Assembly (NCBI GenBank): GCA_002077045.2
Contig: KZ111183.1
Span: 33,489-97,488, forward strand
DNA: 64,000 nucleotides
Reading direction: 5' to 3'
Source: Rachicladosporium sp. CCFEE 5018
Taxonomy: Eukaryota; Ascomycota; Dothideomycetes; Cladosporiales; Cladosporiaceae
Made by a program: the position numbers and the translations under genes. Below the pieces are notes generated by a model. It searched no databases. It was given only the letters and a program-made list of their open reading frames with translations, and was not told the DNA's origin. Shown here one piece after another: positions 22,972 to 33,152 of this stretch. The stretch's first letter is position 1, and the number at the start of each line of letters is the position of its first letter.

Positions 22972-23947
22972 GGCACCTAGGCACTGATTGATACCCAGCA
23001 GATCCTCAATGCTCACAGATTTGCAATGCGAGCGCGAGCTTTCTTCACAGAGCAAGTGCGTCCCGAATGTCTGGCTACGAGGCTACAGACATGCATGCGC
23101 GTGACTTCCGTGACAGAAGTAGGAGGTTGTTCACCTCTACGGTGTTCACATTTGGAAGCCAGAACGTGTTTTTGAGCCGCCCAATCAACATGCCGCCCCG
23201 AACGCGGGGCCCGGCCCGCGGACCCCAGCTCTCGAATCGGTCTCACACCTCACATGACCAAGGCTTCCTCGTGACCTTCGTTCACCTCGATTGATATCAA
23301 CCTCCGTTCTCTTTCTCGCAATCTCCAGACCGACGATCGCCGACGATAAACGATATACTGCAGTTGAAGAGTGCAGGCTCTTGTGCGAACTCGGAAAGGC
23401 GAAGATCAGGTGACCTTGAAGCGAAGGCGAATCAGGTGACTGGAGCATCCCGTGACTGCCTCGAGAGATCAGACGTCAGGTCAAGGTACGTTCACCGAAT
23501 TGCAAGCCACGGCCACCGCTGCGTCGGCGCGGTAGGGGAGTGGGGAGTAGCAGCAGCAGAGGAAATGGAATCATCCCCTCTGGCTACGTGCACCATGTAG
23601 GAGCGCTTTTTGTCCCGGCATGACCGACGCGCACCCAATGCCACAGCCACCGCGCTGGCCACCACAGCGCGATGGGCTCGGGACGCCGATGACTTGCGAC
23701 TGCAGCCCAAAGCCGGCGACATAGGCATCAGCATGCGCCAGATCATACACGCGACGGTGGGCAGTCTAGTCGGGGTGCTGCGCATAGCCAAAAACCCTGC
23801 TCCCTGCAGTTGCTGCTTCGTGATGGGAACTCGTCTTCGATGGCACCCAGACCAAAATGACTGACCGTAATAACCTCTAGACTCCCTCGACTGTACTCCG
23901 GTACGACGCACACACGCCTGCGGCGCCTCGAGGCATAGATCGAGACC
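22972..23947. promoter_or_regulatory. Upstream region of CBF1
   Basis: 976 bp between the FMP32-like stop and the CBF1 start. Several overlapping ORFs exist on both strands, including a 192-codon minus-strand frame (24070-23492), but none has family motifs. Probably 3' UTR plus CBF1 promoter. Confidence 0.5.
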
Positions 23948-24890
23948 ATGGCCGCACTGGCAGCGAAGCGCAAGCGAGATGCCAACGATATACCAGACAT
24001 GCGCGCTCCACCAGGCATGGACCAAGACAGTGAATTTTACGGCATGTATCTCGACAACACGGACATGCATTCACATGACAACGAAGGTCTTGCCTCTGTG
24101 CTAGCAGCTCAAGCCTCTGCCATGCCAGAGCAGCACCAGCCCCAGCAACACTCAATGCATCCTCCAGTCACACCACAGAACCCTTCCAGACATCGAAAAC
24201 TGCAGACACCTGGATCGATCGATGTGAGTGCGACTGACACAGCTTCCGCAGCGCTCGCGCAGTATCATAACATGATCGTGCCGGAGCCGACCGCGAATAC
24301 GTTCATGCAGAACACGACACAGGGTGACAATGCTGGAGGCGCGACAGGAGATCATCAGAGGACGACGTCATTTGGAGATGGAGGGGATGCAGGTAGTGGG
24401 GATAATGAGGGTTCACCGAACGGCACGTCACAGACGCCAGGTGGTGGTAAGCCCAGTGTTGGGTCAGATGAGTGGCACAAAGTCCGCCGAGATAATCACA
24501 AAGAAGGTAAGCCTTGGCCATGCCATCATGTACTTCCACCCCCACTGACCTCCGCCAACAGTCGAACGCCGCCGCCGTGAAACAATAAACGAAGGCATTA
24601 ACGAGCTCGCCAAAATCGTGCCCGGCTGCGAGAAGAACAAAGGCAGTATTCTTGCCCGCGCGGTGCAGTTCATCACGCAGCTCAAGGACAACGAGACGCA
24701 GAATATCGAGAAGTGGACGCTGGAGAAGCTGCTTACGGAGCAGGCCATCGCGGAGTTGAGCTCGAGTTGCGATAAGCTGAAGGCTGAGTGTCAGAGGGCT
24801 TGGGATGAGTGTGAGACGTGGAAGGCGAAGGCAGGGGCGGCAGGAGGGAGTGTGGATGGGGATGCTAAGGATGGGGAGGAGGAGGATTGA
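23948..24890 (+). CDS. CBF1: bHLH transcription factor, Cbf1-like
   Basis: Two exons, 23948-24506 and 24562-24890 (55-nt intron interrupting the basic region), 295 aa. The N-terminal 170 residues are low-complexity (Gln, Ser, Gly, Pro). The bHLH begins with DEWHKVRRDNHKEVERRRR. His184, Glu188 and Arg192 are the residues that read the CACGTG E-box half-site in this class. The loop and second helix (KNKGSILARAVQFI) follow, then a short leucine-containing coiled coil and an acidic tail (KDGEEED). The D-x-W-H-K-x-R-R-D-N-H-K-E-V-E-R signature is specific to Cbf1, which binds E-boxes in sulfur-metabolism promoters and, in budding yeasts, centromeres. A centromere role here is not implied. Confidence 0.9.
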
Positions 24891-25255
24891 GCAATGAGTT
24901 GGGGTGGTGGCATTATTGGCTTGCGTGATGAATGGAAGTTCGCAGAAACTACTCGGAAGTGCAGATTTGGGAGGGCGCAAAGGAAGGGTCGCGGTTGGCT
25001 GTGCTGTCTTCTGGCAGCGATCTAGCTTGGGCATAGTGCTCGGATGTCTGCTTCACGAGACCATGCAATAATGTGTACATCCACTGTTTCCAACATCGCT
25101 TAGCGTCATCTCCGCGTGCTACGTGACCGCATGTCGCTGTGATCACCGCCACCAATGGCAATTTCCACATAGCGAGCATTGTCCCAGTACCATGGCGTGA
25201 TAGTAATCCAGAGAGACCTGTTCATGTAGCCTTTCCTAACATTGCAGTTGATCCC
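24891..25255. other. Convergent 3' intergenic region, CBF1 / TIF6
   Basis: 365 bp between convergent stops. No ORF with coding character. Likely 3' UTRs. Confidence 0.55.
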
Positions 25256-26061
25256 TCAGTAGAACGACTCGACCATCGTCTCCTTGTTCGTCGTGTTTAT
25301 GCTGCCCGGCGCCATACCCTCTCCAAGCTTGAATACACTCTCCACAACACTCAGCTCCGTTGCAGTCGTGTCCAGACCAGTCACAGCCATCCAGTCGTTC
25401 ACTACCATGCCTGCGCCGACGACGGCAGAACCTCTGTTCACACTGCCTGCCACCAGCGGGACTTGTAGTAACGAGCTCAGCTCATCTTGGTCCTGGATTG
25501 ACGTCTTCGGGTGTACGAGTCCGCCTTGATTCGAGAGCGACATGTAGCTGCCAGTCAGAACGTTATCTGCGATAGTCTGCCGGAAGACTTCCACACCCAG
25601 CACATCGGCTATGATTTCTTCCGTCTCCCTCTCCAGATCCGGATGCACCAGCGCGACGTGATCATTAGCACATATCACATTCCCCAACGCCGACAACCGC
25701 TCCTCAATCCGCTGTATCTTCACACTATCCGGTATGCTATTTCGCAAGTGCTGTAGCTCCTGGTCTGTCGTGGAGGTCGGGACTAAGAGCCCTTTTCGGT
25801 TCCCGGCTGTGAGGCGGCCTATGATTCGCGTTCCGGCTATGGTGGTGTGACAGATGGGGATTACGTCTGCGAGCTCGGCTTCGAAGACGGAGTAGAAGTT
25901 TTCGGAGGCGCCGATGGCGACGAGGGCGTAGGCGTTTGTTAGGGTGGAGAAGACGCCGACTCTGGGATCGGTGTTAGTATATAGTGCTGGCAATATGGAT
26001 AGACCGTGGGTTTGAGTGGAGCTTACTCATTGGAGTTTTCGAACGAGGCGCGGACAGCCAT
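25256..26061 (-). CDS. TIF6: Eukaryotic translation initiation factor 6
   Basis: Two exons, 26061-26027 and 25961-25256, with a 65-nt intron (CTAAC branch), 246 aa, the usual eIF6 length. Exon 1 encodes MAVRASFENSNE and splices to VGVFSTLTNAYALVAIG, the conserved N-terminus. Other family landmarks are GRLTAGNRKGLLVP, TTDQELQHLRNSIPD, NDHVALVHPDL and the GSVNRGSAVVGAGMVVNDW block near the C-terminus. Tif6 acts in pre-60S ribosome maturation and prevents premature joining of the 60S to the 40S subunit; it shuttles between nucleolus and cytoplasm. An unspliced reading would replace the true N-terminus with MPALYTNTDPR, so the spliced start is preferred. Confidence 0.96.
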
Positions 26062-26746
26062 GATTGCGGCTGGTGGGGTTGAAAGTAGCTTGTGTGATTG
26101 TACTCGACGAGAAGATTGATCGAATAGGTTTCCTGGTGGAAGATAAAGCTGATGTATTGATCTGTGACTGTCGGCGCAAAGCTGTGGTGGTGTGGTGGGA
26201 TATTTGTAGTGCAGTGGAATCTTCACATGCACGTCACACAAGCTGAGGGTCCAAATCGGGACGCTAGCGTGGGCAGTGACTCGGCGATGAGTCTTCCTCT
26301 CTCATCATTCTCTCACTTCGACCATAGCACACAACATGAGTCTTGCAATCAGATTTGGAAGAAAGCCTGTGATATGTACTACAGCTAGACGACCCGACTG
26401 ACAGGAGAAGAGGCGTTCTCCATTATGAGGGTGCAGGATAATTTCCTCATGTCTGGCATTGAAGGCTGAGCCAACATCATACAACCTTGGAATCTGCAAT
26501 GGCCTTGAGGTCGCTTCTCCAAAGTTCTCGAACCCCTCTTACGGTTCTGCATGTACTACTAGTACAACGTCTCTGGCATGGACCGTCGATGAGAGCCGGA
26601 TGTAGCTCATCTTTTACATCTCCTCGACTCGCATCTCTCAGACGCCCGACAGCATAGCATCTGACTGACACAGCTAGGCTATCAAGAGCATACTACATGT
26701 CGTAGGAAGCTGGAGAAGCACAGGTGCAATCTACCCGTCCATTCCT
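26062..26746. promoter_or_regulatory. Upstream region of TIF6
   Basis: 685 bp between the TIF6 start and a gene remnant. It contains only short low-quality ORFs. Presumed TIF6 promoter. Confidence 0.5.
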
Positions 26747-27170
26747 TTACATAGCTAACCCTGAGAGCTTCGCCTTCGCAGATCTAATCGCCTCCGACGC
26801 CGCATCCACACTCGTTTGCACGGCATCGCATACCTGGCCGCGCAGCTCCTTGGGTCGGCGTGTCCAGAAACCCCATCGCTCGAGATTGGTACCTGAAAGT
26901 CCGGCGAACAAAGTACCCGGTGCCTCCGACCTGAGGGCAGTTTCGCTCATCTCTCGCTCTTGCAAGCATAGCTGCAGTATTCTCTGCCCACTGTGGATGA
27001 TCCACTCGCAGGTAACCGCGACTTTGGTGTCTGTGCGATTCAGGCGATGCCTCCAGGTTCCGAATCGCGAGAGCTGCGCGTGCAGCGCCTTCCTCGATGT
27101 TGTCGGCATTCACTGATGCCAGTGCCTCCTCCGGGATAGCAAGAATGACACGATCGAACTAGCTGTCCGC
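26747..27170 (-). pseudogene. Frameshifted gene remnant, DUF3632-like C-terminal segment
   Basis: Two overlapping minus-strand frames look like parts of one protein. One reads LAIPEEALASVNADNIEEGA (around 27160-27060). The other, in a different frame, reads CEWIIHSGQRILQL...GTLFAGLSGTNLERWGFWTRR...(down to a stop at 26747). The W-I-I-x-x-G and R-W-x-F-W pattern recalls DUF3632, a family of unknown function in filamentous ascomycetes. Joining the two parts needs a frame change with no obvious intron, so a decayed gene is likelier than a live one. Short frames further upstream (27353-27159) may be more of the same remnant. Confidence 0.35.
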
Positions 27171-27353
27171 CTTCGCAGCTCGGAAGTAGGTACTGAGATC
27201 CATAGTACCAGAAGGTATAGTCTGCATCTTACCCAGCGGTAAAACCGAGAAGGTACAGAAGTCCAGCTCAGGTGTGTAGGTGAGACCAAGTTTTCCAATG
27301 TGGTTAGTACCTCGCAGAAGAATCACCTTGTCGTCAATGCACTTGGTTGACAA

Positions 27354-27674
27354 ACTTCACTTGTACCGCTCACGAATTCAGTACTGACTACACTTTTCCG
27401 AGACCCTATCTAGAGAGCTCTCCTGCATGACCTACTGAATGATGGCGTAGTGCGGGCGCAGGGAACATGGCACGGGCGCTGCGGAGTTTCAGCCATGTGA
27501 ATAGTTCAAGAATCTGATTAGTGAAGACCACGGCGCACTCCTTCACTTTCGAGAGCCCAATGTGAAGATCTGCGCCCGTGCGGTGGACATGTTGCACACT
27601 CGACTACTTCATGACCCGCCTCGGATCAACACTCGAATTTTACGCATTTCCTCGAACACCTTTCGCGACGCACC
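27354..27674. promoter_or_regulatory. Upstream region of the RNase T1-like gene
   Basis: 321 bp, holding the divergent upstream region of the RNase T1-like gene and possible further remnant sequence on the minus strand. No clear ORF. Confidence 0.4.
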
Positions 27675-28417
27675 ATGAGTTCCCGATACCCAACCCCCAA
27701 GTCCTCGCGATCAGGCTCCCTCAGCTCAGAGATAGAGGACTACATCTCCTCCAGAGAAGAGTCCACTTCTACCCAGTCCTCCTACGTAGATCGTGCCTTC
27801 AAGCCATCGATGCCTATCACTAACGCCTCAGCTAGTTCTCCGCCTAGAACCTGTCGCCCACCAATCAATATCGCACACTGCATGCAGCAACCGCGCGAGC
27901 TCAGGTCGCGTCCGCTCCGGCGAGACAGCCTAGGCAGGGGTACCCGAAGACGTTCGACAATCGCGAGGAGCTCACCTTTCAGTCCAAACCAGTAAGTCGT
28001 GCCGCCACCCGCTCTCCAGATGTCACAGTGGCTAAAGCGACACTCCGTCGCCACGTCACTGCACACCATCATCAGTACTGATCCGATCCACAGCCCTACC
28101 GCGAGTTCCCAACGACGGCTCAGAAGAGCACCGATTATGGACACGATAGCTACAAATCAGGAGCAAAGCCAGGACCCCTGCGTGCGATCTACAACAACTC
28201 CGACCGCTCCGCTTTCGAGGTCGCGTACCATAATAAGACACTTGGCAACAACGGCAAGAACTTCGAGAAGGCGGCTTATCGGCCGCGTGATCCCGGGTCG
28301 TCTTCTGTGGCCGCGGCGTTGGCTGCGCAGAGGGATCGAGATGAGGGGTGGACTGTTGAAAGGCATGTACGGGGCAGTTCACTGGGTCAGGGGTCGTGGA
28401 GTACTAGGGTTGGCTGA
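27675..28417 (+). CDS. RNase T1/N1-fold protein lacking a signal peptide
   Basis: My model has three exons, 27675-27785, 27848-27991 and 28094-28417, giving 192 aa. Introns are 62 nt (GTAGAT donor, CACTAAC branch, CCTAG acceptor) and 102 nt (GTAAGT donor, CACAG acceptor). The joined frame gives a guanyl-specific ribonuclease (RNase T1/F1/N1) pattern: YPKTFDN at 69-75, YREFP at 87-91, PGPLRAIYN at 111-119, VAYHNKTLGNNGKNF at 128-142. By family comparison Tyr69, Glu89, Arg115 and His131 match T1 catalytic residues Y38, E58, R77 and H92, but the position of H40 is Lys71. There is no N-terminal signal peptide; residues 1-37 are Ser-rich. Classical members are secreted, so an intracellular or altered activity is possible. 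Exon boundaries are inferred. Confidence 0.6.
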
Positions 28418-28628
28418 CGCGTGGGCGAACGATGTGACCGAACACAGCACCTGTATCTGTGGCGAATGCGACTGCCGCCGAGGCGGCTCGCTGGCACGGG
28501 CAAGTGGATAGCAGCGTAAGGTCTAGCCCGTGCATTCTGAGAGCTGAAGTAGAGCGATAGACAGAATCATCAATGTCTACACAGTCTATGTACATCCAAA
28601 AATCATCAGTGAAGATCTACCTCCTTCC

Positions 28629-30221
28629 TCAATCAAACCTACACTGCCCCGGAAATATCCTCTCAGTAACCTTGCCCATAACTCCATACTTCACCAGATT
28701 GCTCACCCCCCAAGCCCCGGGTCCCTTATAATTCCACACGAACCAACCCTTCGCTCCCCTCTCAAATGCATCCAGCTCAGCCTCTATGAACTTCCTCGTA
28801 GCCATCTTCAAAGGCCCATTCCAGTACTGCATATCAACATTCGTCGAGCACTGGCAGCCGTCAATGTAGCACGTGCTCCCTGCGACTGTCGAGCCGTCAG
28901 GGTTGGCGCAGATGTTCGTTTGGGCGGAGAATTCGCCGACGTAGACGGGGAGGTTTGAAGAGGCGGGGAGCAGGGCGGAGGACGTCCAGTTGCAGGCTTT
29001 GGCTATGTGTTGGTCTTGGGTTAGGGAGGAGTCGGCGGCCATTTGGTTCTGGTAGAGGTGGGTGTCTATCGCGAAGGGGGCTGGGACGGTGGAGTTTAAC
29101 GGCGTGGTAGTGTTACCGATGATGGCGGCGTTGACATCTAGCCACTGCGAAGGACCCATGAAGCCATCGTGCATGATGATCTGGAGGTTCTTGTTCGTGG
29201 CCACGGCGCGGACAGCGGCGTAGGCTTCTTTAGCCCAGTACTTGGTGGTTTCGAGGTTGTTCTGTTGCCAAGAGATGGGCTCGTTGACGAGCTCGAGGCC
29301 GAAGACTACATCGGCATATTCTTGAGCGCCGTACTTGCGGCCCATGGTCTGCAGGACGGAGATACTCTTCTGCATGTTGGTGGTGCCGTTCGACTGGGAC
29401 TTGTCTTGCCAGGCGACGTTGCCGGATCGCCCGCTGTTATCAAAGCCATTCTGCGAGCCTGGTGAGCCGTGACAGTCGACCAGGACTTTGAGCCCGGCAG
29501 CACGACACCAGCCGATCGCTTTCTCGAGGTAAGCATCGGCACCGGAAATGTAACCCGAGCCAAAGGTGTCATATGCCCAGTAGCCGATGGGGATGCGTAC
29601 TGCGTTCAGTCCCAAACCAGCAATAGCTTTGATGTCATCCTCCGTGATATATGTCTCCCAGTGCTGCTTCAGCTTGGCAACGGCTCCATCGGTCTGATCG
29701 AAGGTCCACTGATCAACAGCATCGGAACCTTCAAAGCAGTCCGAGTTCATCCACTTCTCCAGAATCAGCCAGCCACCAAGATTGACGCCACGAAGTGTCG
29801 ATGGTAGTGCCGGGACAGCAGGTGCTGTCGCAGTGGGTCCAGCAGACTGCGTGGCATTGACTTGCGATGGCTTAAGAGTGCCTGAGGCGTTTGTTGATGC
29901 AGTCGGGTACGCAGCAGACGCTCCAGTACCTATCGGGAATGTCGCCATGTCTGAACCGTGGTAGCCCCAAGGCGCCGAGCTATGCGGCTGGGCACTGACA
30001 GTGATTGTAGCGTAGGCGAGCGAAGTCACTGTCGATGCCGCGGCTGCTGCTGGAGTCGGGTCAATCTGCGCCAGACTTGGTGCTTGAAATGCATAGAACC
30101 AGTCTGTCGAAGTCGCCCTGGGCGTGTGCGAGTGACGATGTTGGTAAGCGTGTGGGTGGGCGTACGTGAGGCATGGTATGCTTGTCGTCGCCAAGAAGGC
30201 GAGTGATGTTCGTGTCTTCAT
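28629..30221 (-). CDS. Secreted GH5 exo-1,3-beta-glucanase
   Basis: A single-exon 530-aa glycoside hydrolase of family 5 (the fungal Exg1 type), which hydrolyses beta-1,3-glucan from non-reducing ends during wall remodelling. A signal peptide is present (about residues 1-21). It is followed by a His-rich stretch and a Ser/Thr/Ala/Pro-rich linker to about 140, longer than in yeast Exg1. The catalytic domain begins with RGVNLGGWLILEKWM. The acid/base is Glu314 in LELVNEP and the nucleophile is Glu430 in PVYVGEFS. Other GH5 landmarks are VDCHGSPGSQNG and GWFVWNYKGPG. The C-terminus (FPGQCRFD) shows no GPI-anchor signal, so the enzyme is probably released to wall or medium. It is convergent with the RNase T1-like gene, 211 bp apart. 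Confidence 0.92.
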   Translation of the reverse strand: MKTRTSLAFLATTSIPCLTYAHPHAYQHRHSHTPRATSTDWFYAFQAPSLAQIDPTPAAAAASTVTSLAYATITVSAQPHSSAPWGYHGSDMATFPIGTGASAAYPTASTNASGTLKPSQVNATQSAGPTATAPAVPALPSTLRGVNLGGWLILEKWMNSDCFEGSDAVDQWTFDQTDGAVAKLKQHWETYITEDDIKAIAGLGLNAVRIPIGYWAYDTFGSGYISGADAYLEKAIGWCRAAGLKVLVDCHGSPGSQNGFDNSGRSGNVAWQDKSQSNGTTNMQKSISVLQTMGRKYGAQEYADVVFGLELVNEPISWQQNNLETTKYWAKEAYAAVRAVATNKNLQIIMHDGFMGPSQWLDVNAAIIGNTTTPLNSTVPAPFAIDTHLYQNQMAADSSLTQDQHIAKACNWTSSALLPASSNLPVYVGEFSAQTNICANPDGSTVAGSTCYIDGCQCSTNVDMQYWNGPLKMATRKFIEAELDAFERGAKGWFVWNYKGPGAWGVSNLVKYGVMGKVTERIFPGQCRFD

Positions 30222-30699
30222 ATTGCGTCCAGTGTTGCGAAAAGCACAGCAAGTGCTGTTTAAGTCGGATGCGTACTTGACTTGACCTTGCTATGGTCAA
30301 TAGCTGGTACCGTGGGCAGTCGTGGGTATAGCCTTCCGACGATTCTGATCTAACGCTGCTCGCCGCAAGCCAGTTGCGACTCTCTGATCTAGTATGGAGA
30401 GTGCTCAACACTCCTTCAGTATGCTGTATTCGTAAGTATGCTCTGCGTGATATTCTCTTCGACCTCTCTTGGTATGATCTCGATCTCTCCGTACAACAGT
30501 AACGACAGCAAAGACAACAAAGCTGCCCAAAGCGAATGTAGTTGGCCACTAGAACCTGCGCAACCACAAGGGCGCTAGCGAACAAAGGCAAAGGAAGCGA
30601 CAGAATGACCACGTGAAAGAAAGGAACAAAGGGAGTGAATAATGCAAGGAGAGAAGCACACCAAACGTGAAGTCTAGGTGAGGTGGCGGAGTAAGGCAT
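30061..30699 (-). CDS. Doubtful ORF, possible small membrane protein
   Basis: The frame from ATG at 30699 starts MPYSATSPRLHVWC. It has two hydrophobic stretches (LLALFTPFVPFFHVVILSLP and LFASALVVAQVLVANYI), then a Cys-rich CCLCCRYCC segment and an Arg/Ser-rich tail. It runs into the 5' end of the GH5 gene in another frame, which argues against the full frame being real. A shorter spliced gene ending before 30222 is possible. No family is recognised. Confidence 0.2.
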   Translation of the reverse strand: MPYSATSPRLHVWCASLLALFTPFVPFFHVVILSLPLPLFASALVVAQVLVANYIRFGQLCCLCCRYCCTERSRSYQERSKRISRRAYLRIQHTEGVLSTLHTRSESRNWLAASSVRSESSEGYTHDCPRYQLLTIARSSQVRIRLKQHLLCFSQHWTQYEDTNITRLLGDDKHTMPHVRPPTRLPTSSLAHAQGDFDRLVLCISSTKSGAD

Positions 30700-31563
30700 G
30701 GTCTCTGCGCTTCGATGCAACTGCTCGGTGTGTGGATACCGCACGAGCTTGACGAGCAGAGATAGATAGCAGTGAGCGGTTGTGGGGCTTGGGTGTTACA
30801 GATTGAAGGAAAGGGATGATACGCGTGGACCTGGGATGTTGGAGCCTTGGATTCGCCTTACTCTTTCGCCTGGCGCCGCTATTGCGAAAACCTCTTCATA
30901 TCTACTCGAGTGTCTGCTTCACGGAAGTCGTGCACTATGTCGGACCTGGACTTTCAAAAGCATTCCTCGACTGCCACGATGGTGAGGTCTCGTAGTCGTC
31001 AGCCCTGTGAGCTCGGGCCAGTTGCCGAAAAGCTTAGCCTCACGCCAGTTGCAGATCCCAGATGAAGGGAAGAGTGGTGGAGCACTGACATCTAGCGAGA
31101 TACGGAAGGGTCTTGTGAGAGACAAGGTGATGTGGAAGTATGTGTTCTGGATATCTTTGTACTGTCAGGTCTCGCTTTACAGCCAGGATGTATCCACTGG
31201 TCCATCTGAGCGACCATCTCTGTCTTTGTTCGCCCTACATCCGTCCTTCCGCAGTGGCTCGAGTGGGCTCCAGTACGGTGTCTGCACGCCTGGGTCTTCA
31301 CCTCACACGACTGTAGACAACGCAGACAGCCGCTCTCTGTGAGACGCAATTCACTCGGTGTCCAGAGCCTGACTTTCTGCTGTACTTGTCATGATCGCTG
31401 GCATGCCGTCAACATGTGCCTTTCGCATCACGCTTGCTGGACTCTTCAACAATTGGGAGTTCCAGCCGCATGGAACGTCGTCAGCCTCGTATGGAGATCG
31501 CGAACCTTCCCGCGTGTGATGGCAGTCGAAGTTCCCTTCGTGCGTTTAGCTGGACCGTCTGCC
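30222..31563. other. Intergenic region upstream of GH5 glucanase
   Basis: 1,342 bp between the GH5 start and the FES1 stop, both on the minus strand. It should hold the glucanase promoter. A minus-strand ORF here (ATG at 30699) is listed separately. The 31000-31560 part has only short low-quality ORFs. Confidence 0.5.
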
Positions 31564-32202
31564 TCAAGGCTTCGCCGCCCTCTCCCGAAGCGGTCCAATG
31601 ATCTTGTCCACCTGCTCCATCTCCCCAGCATCGAGCTTCTCGTCTCCAGCCCATATATCCTTAGGAGTGTGCTTCGCCAACTCATCAAGTCCTGGCTGAT
31701 AGTTCCTCACCTCTGAGCTAAGCGCAGTGACAGCCTTCTTCCTCACACTCTGCTCTTTGTCTTCCAATGCCAGCTTGAGCAGCTTCGGCACTGCACCAAT
31801 TGCCAAACACCTCTCCTGGCATGGCGCGTTGTTCTGTACCGCAGTGCTCAAGCACCAGCATGCATATCGCCTGCATTCCGCCTCTTTACTGTCCAGCTGC
31901 TCGACTAAAGGCATCCAAAGTCCGAGCGCCTGCATATTGTTCGCGTTGTCAAGATTCTCGATGAGTTGCTCAAAGTTGTCCCATGCGATGAGCTTGTTCT
32001 CCAGATCGACTTTGTCGGCGGGAGCGGTAATGGCGAGCATAGCCTCTCGCATGCGGTCGGCGTCCGAGGGACCGCCCAGAAGTTGCGCGAGGAGTTCAGG
32101 GTTGAGGCTTCTTGGGTTGCGCGCTGCGCCATCGGGTGCTTGGGGTTGCCCGCCGGCGCTGTTCTCGATGCCCCATTGAAGGAGCTCGTTGAACTGTGAC
32201 AT
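31564..32202 (-). CDS. FES1: Hsp70 nucleotide exchange factor Fes1
   Basis: A single-exon 212-aa armadillo-type protein. It releases ADP from cytosolic Hsp70 and so helps deliver misfolded clients for degradation. It starts with the family N-terminus MSQFNELLQWGIENS. It contains LDNANNMQALGLWMPLVEQL, EAECRRYACWCLSTAVQNNAPCQ and KLLKLALEDKEQSVRKKAVTALSSEVRNYQPGLDE, the core armadillo repeats of HspBP1/Fes1 proteins. Length and start match fungal orthologs. It is divergent from ACT1 with about 950 bp between start codons. Confidence 0.94.
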   Translation of the reverse strand: MSQFNELLQWGIENSAGGQPQAPDGAARNPRSLNPELLAQLLGGPSDADRMREAMLAITAPADKVDLENKLIAWDNFEQLIENLDNANNMQALGLWMPLVEQLDSKEAECRRYACWCLSTAVQNNAPCQERCLAIGAVPKLLKLALEDKEQSVRKKAVTALSSEVRNYQPGLDELAKHTPKDIWAGDEKLDAGEMEQVDKIIGPLRERAAKP

Positions 32203-33152
32203 GGCGCTTCTGTCTGCTGTAGTTTGTAGTCGCTGAGTTCGAACACTTCAAGTAGATCTGAGGATGAGTGCTCTCGAAATGCGCAATATACTGTATGATA
32301 TGGGGACACTTAAGAACAGAAGAGCGAACAGCAAACCTTGTGCTTGGCACTTTGTATGCACTGGTCGTTTCTCGTGGCTTCCACGTGGCTCAGCGGTGAA
32401 TATTGCGACAGAGCGAGAATGGGATACACAACGAGCCTGGTCTGAATGAGACAGTCGATGCGAAGCGCCCACCCCTCACGAAATGCGTTAAGATTTCGAC
32501 AGGCCAGATGGACGACACGCTCGAACCCTTGCAAACCTGTGCAAAGTCAGCAAAAGTGCATTGACCCTGGGATTCCTTCCTCCCCCACTACCCCGCCACA
32601 TCGTATAATCGTATGTTCAACAAATATGCGCCTGGCATTGGCATGCTGTATGTGGGTTGGTATGGCATGTGGGCAGAATGTGACGACACAGTCGGAGTGA
32701 TCATCCGGAGTGATAGTGCTGGCTCAGTGGCGATGGCATGGCGTCAGCAGTGGCAGTGAGCCGGCGCAGCCTCACTTGCATTGTAGAACGCGCGTATGGG
32801 AGGCAACACCAATAATCGTGACATTCATCATAGGCAGCCGTTTCATGCGAAAGACTCTTCTTCCTATCCTCTGTCTAGTTCTCGCCGTATTAAGTTGCCC
32901 CATTCACCACATACATCGTTCTTGCTGCAGGAGAGCGGAGTTCGTGATTCGCTATCTGCTAGGCCATCCGGCAGGAACGCTTCGCCAAGACTCGCCTGCC
33001 CTTGATCTCACCGACAGCTGGAAACAACTTTACATCACCAACCTCACTTTACACCTCGCCCACACCTGTAACATCCGCCCTGCTGTACTCCATCACCACA
33101 GCTCACTCGATCCATTCACTTCACAACAACTCACACACCCATCACCGCCGCC
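32203..33152. promoter_or_regulatory. Divergent promoter region, FES1 / ACT1
   Basis: 950 bp between divergent start codons. The 150 bp before the actin ATG are strongly C/T- and A-rich with CACC and CAACTC runs, as is common in highly expressed fungal genes. The start context is GCCGCCATGG. ORFs in this stretch lack coding character. Confidence 0.6.

Noticed and set aside
23492..24070. 192-codon minus-strand ORF upstream of and overlapping CBF1
   Set aside because: It overlaps the CBF1 start antisense and has no recognisable domain.
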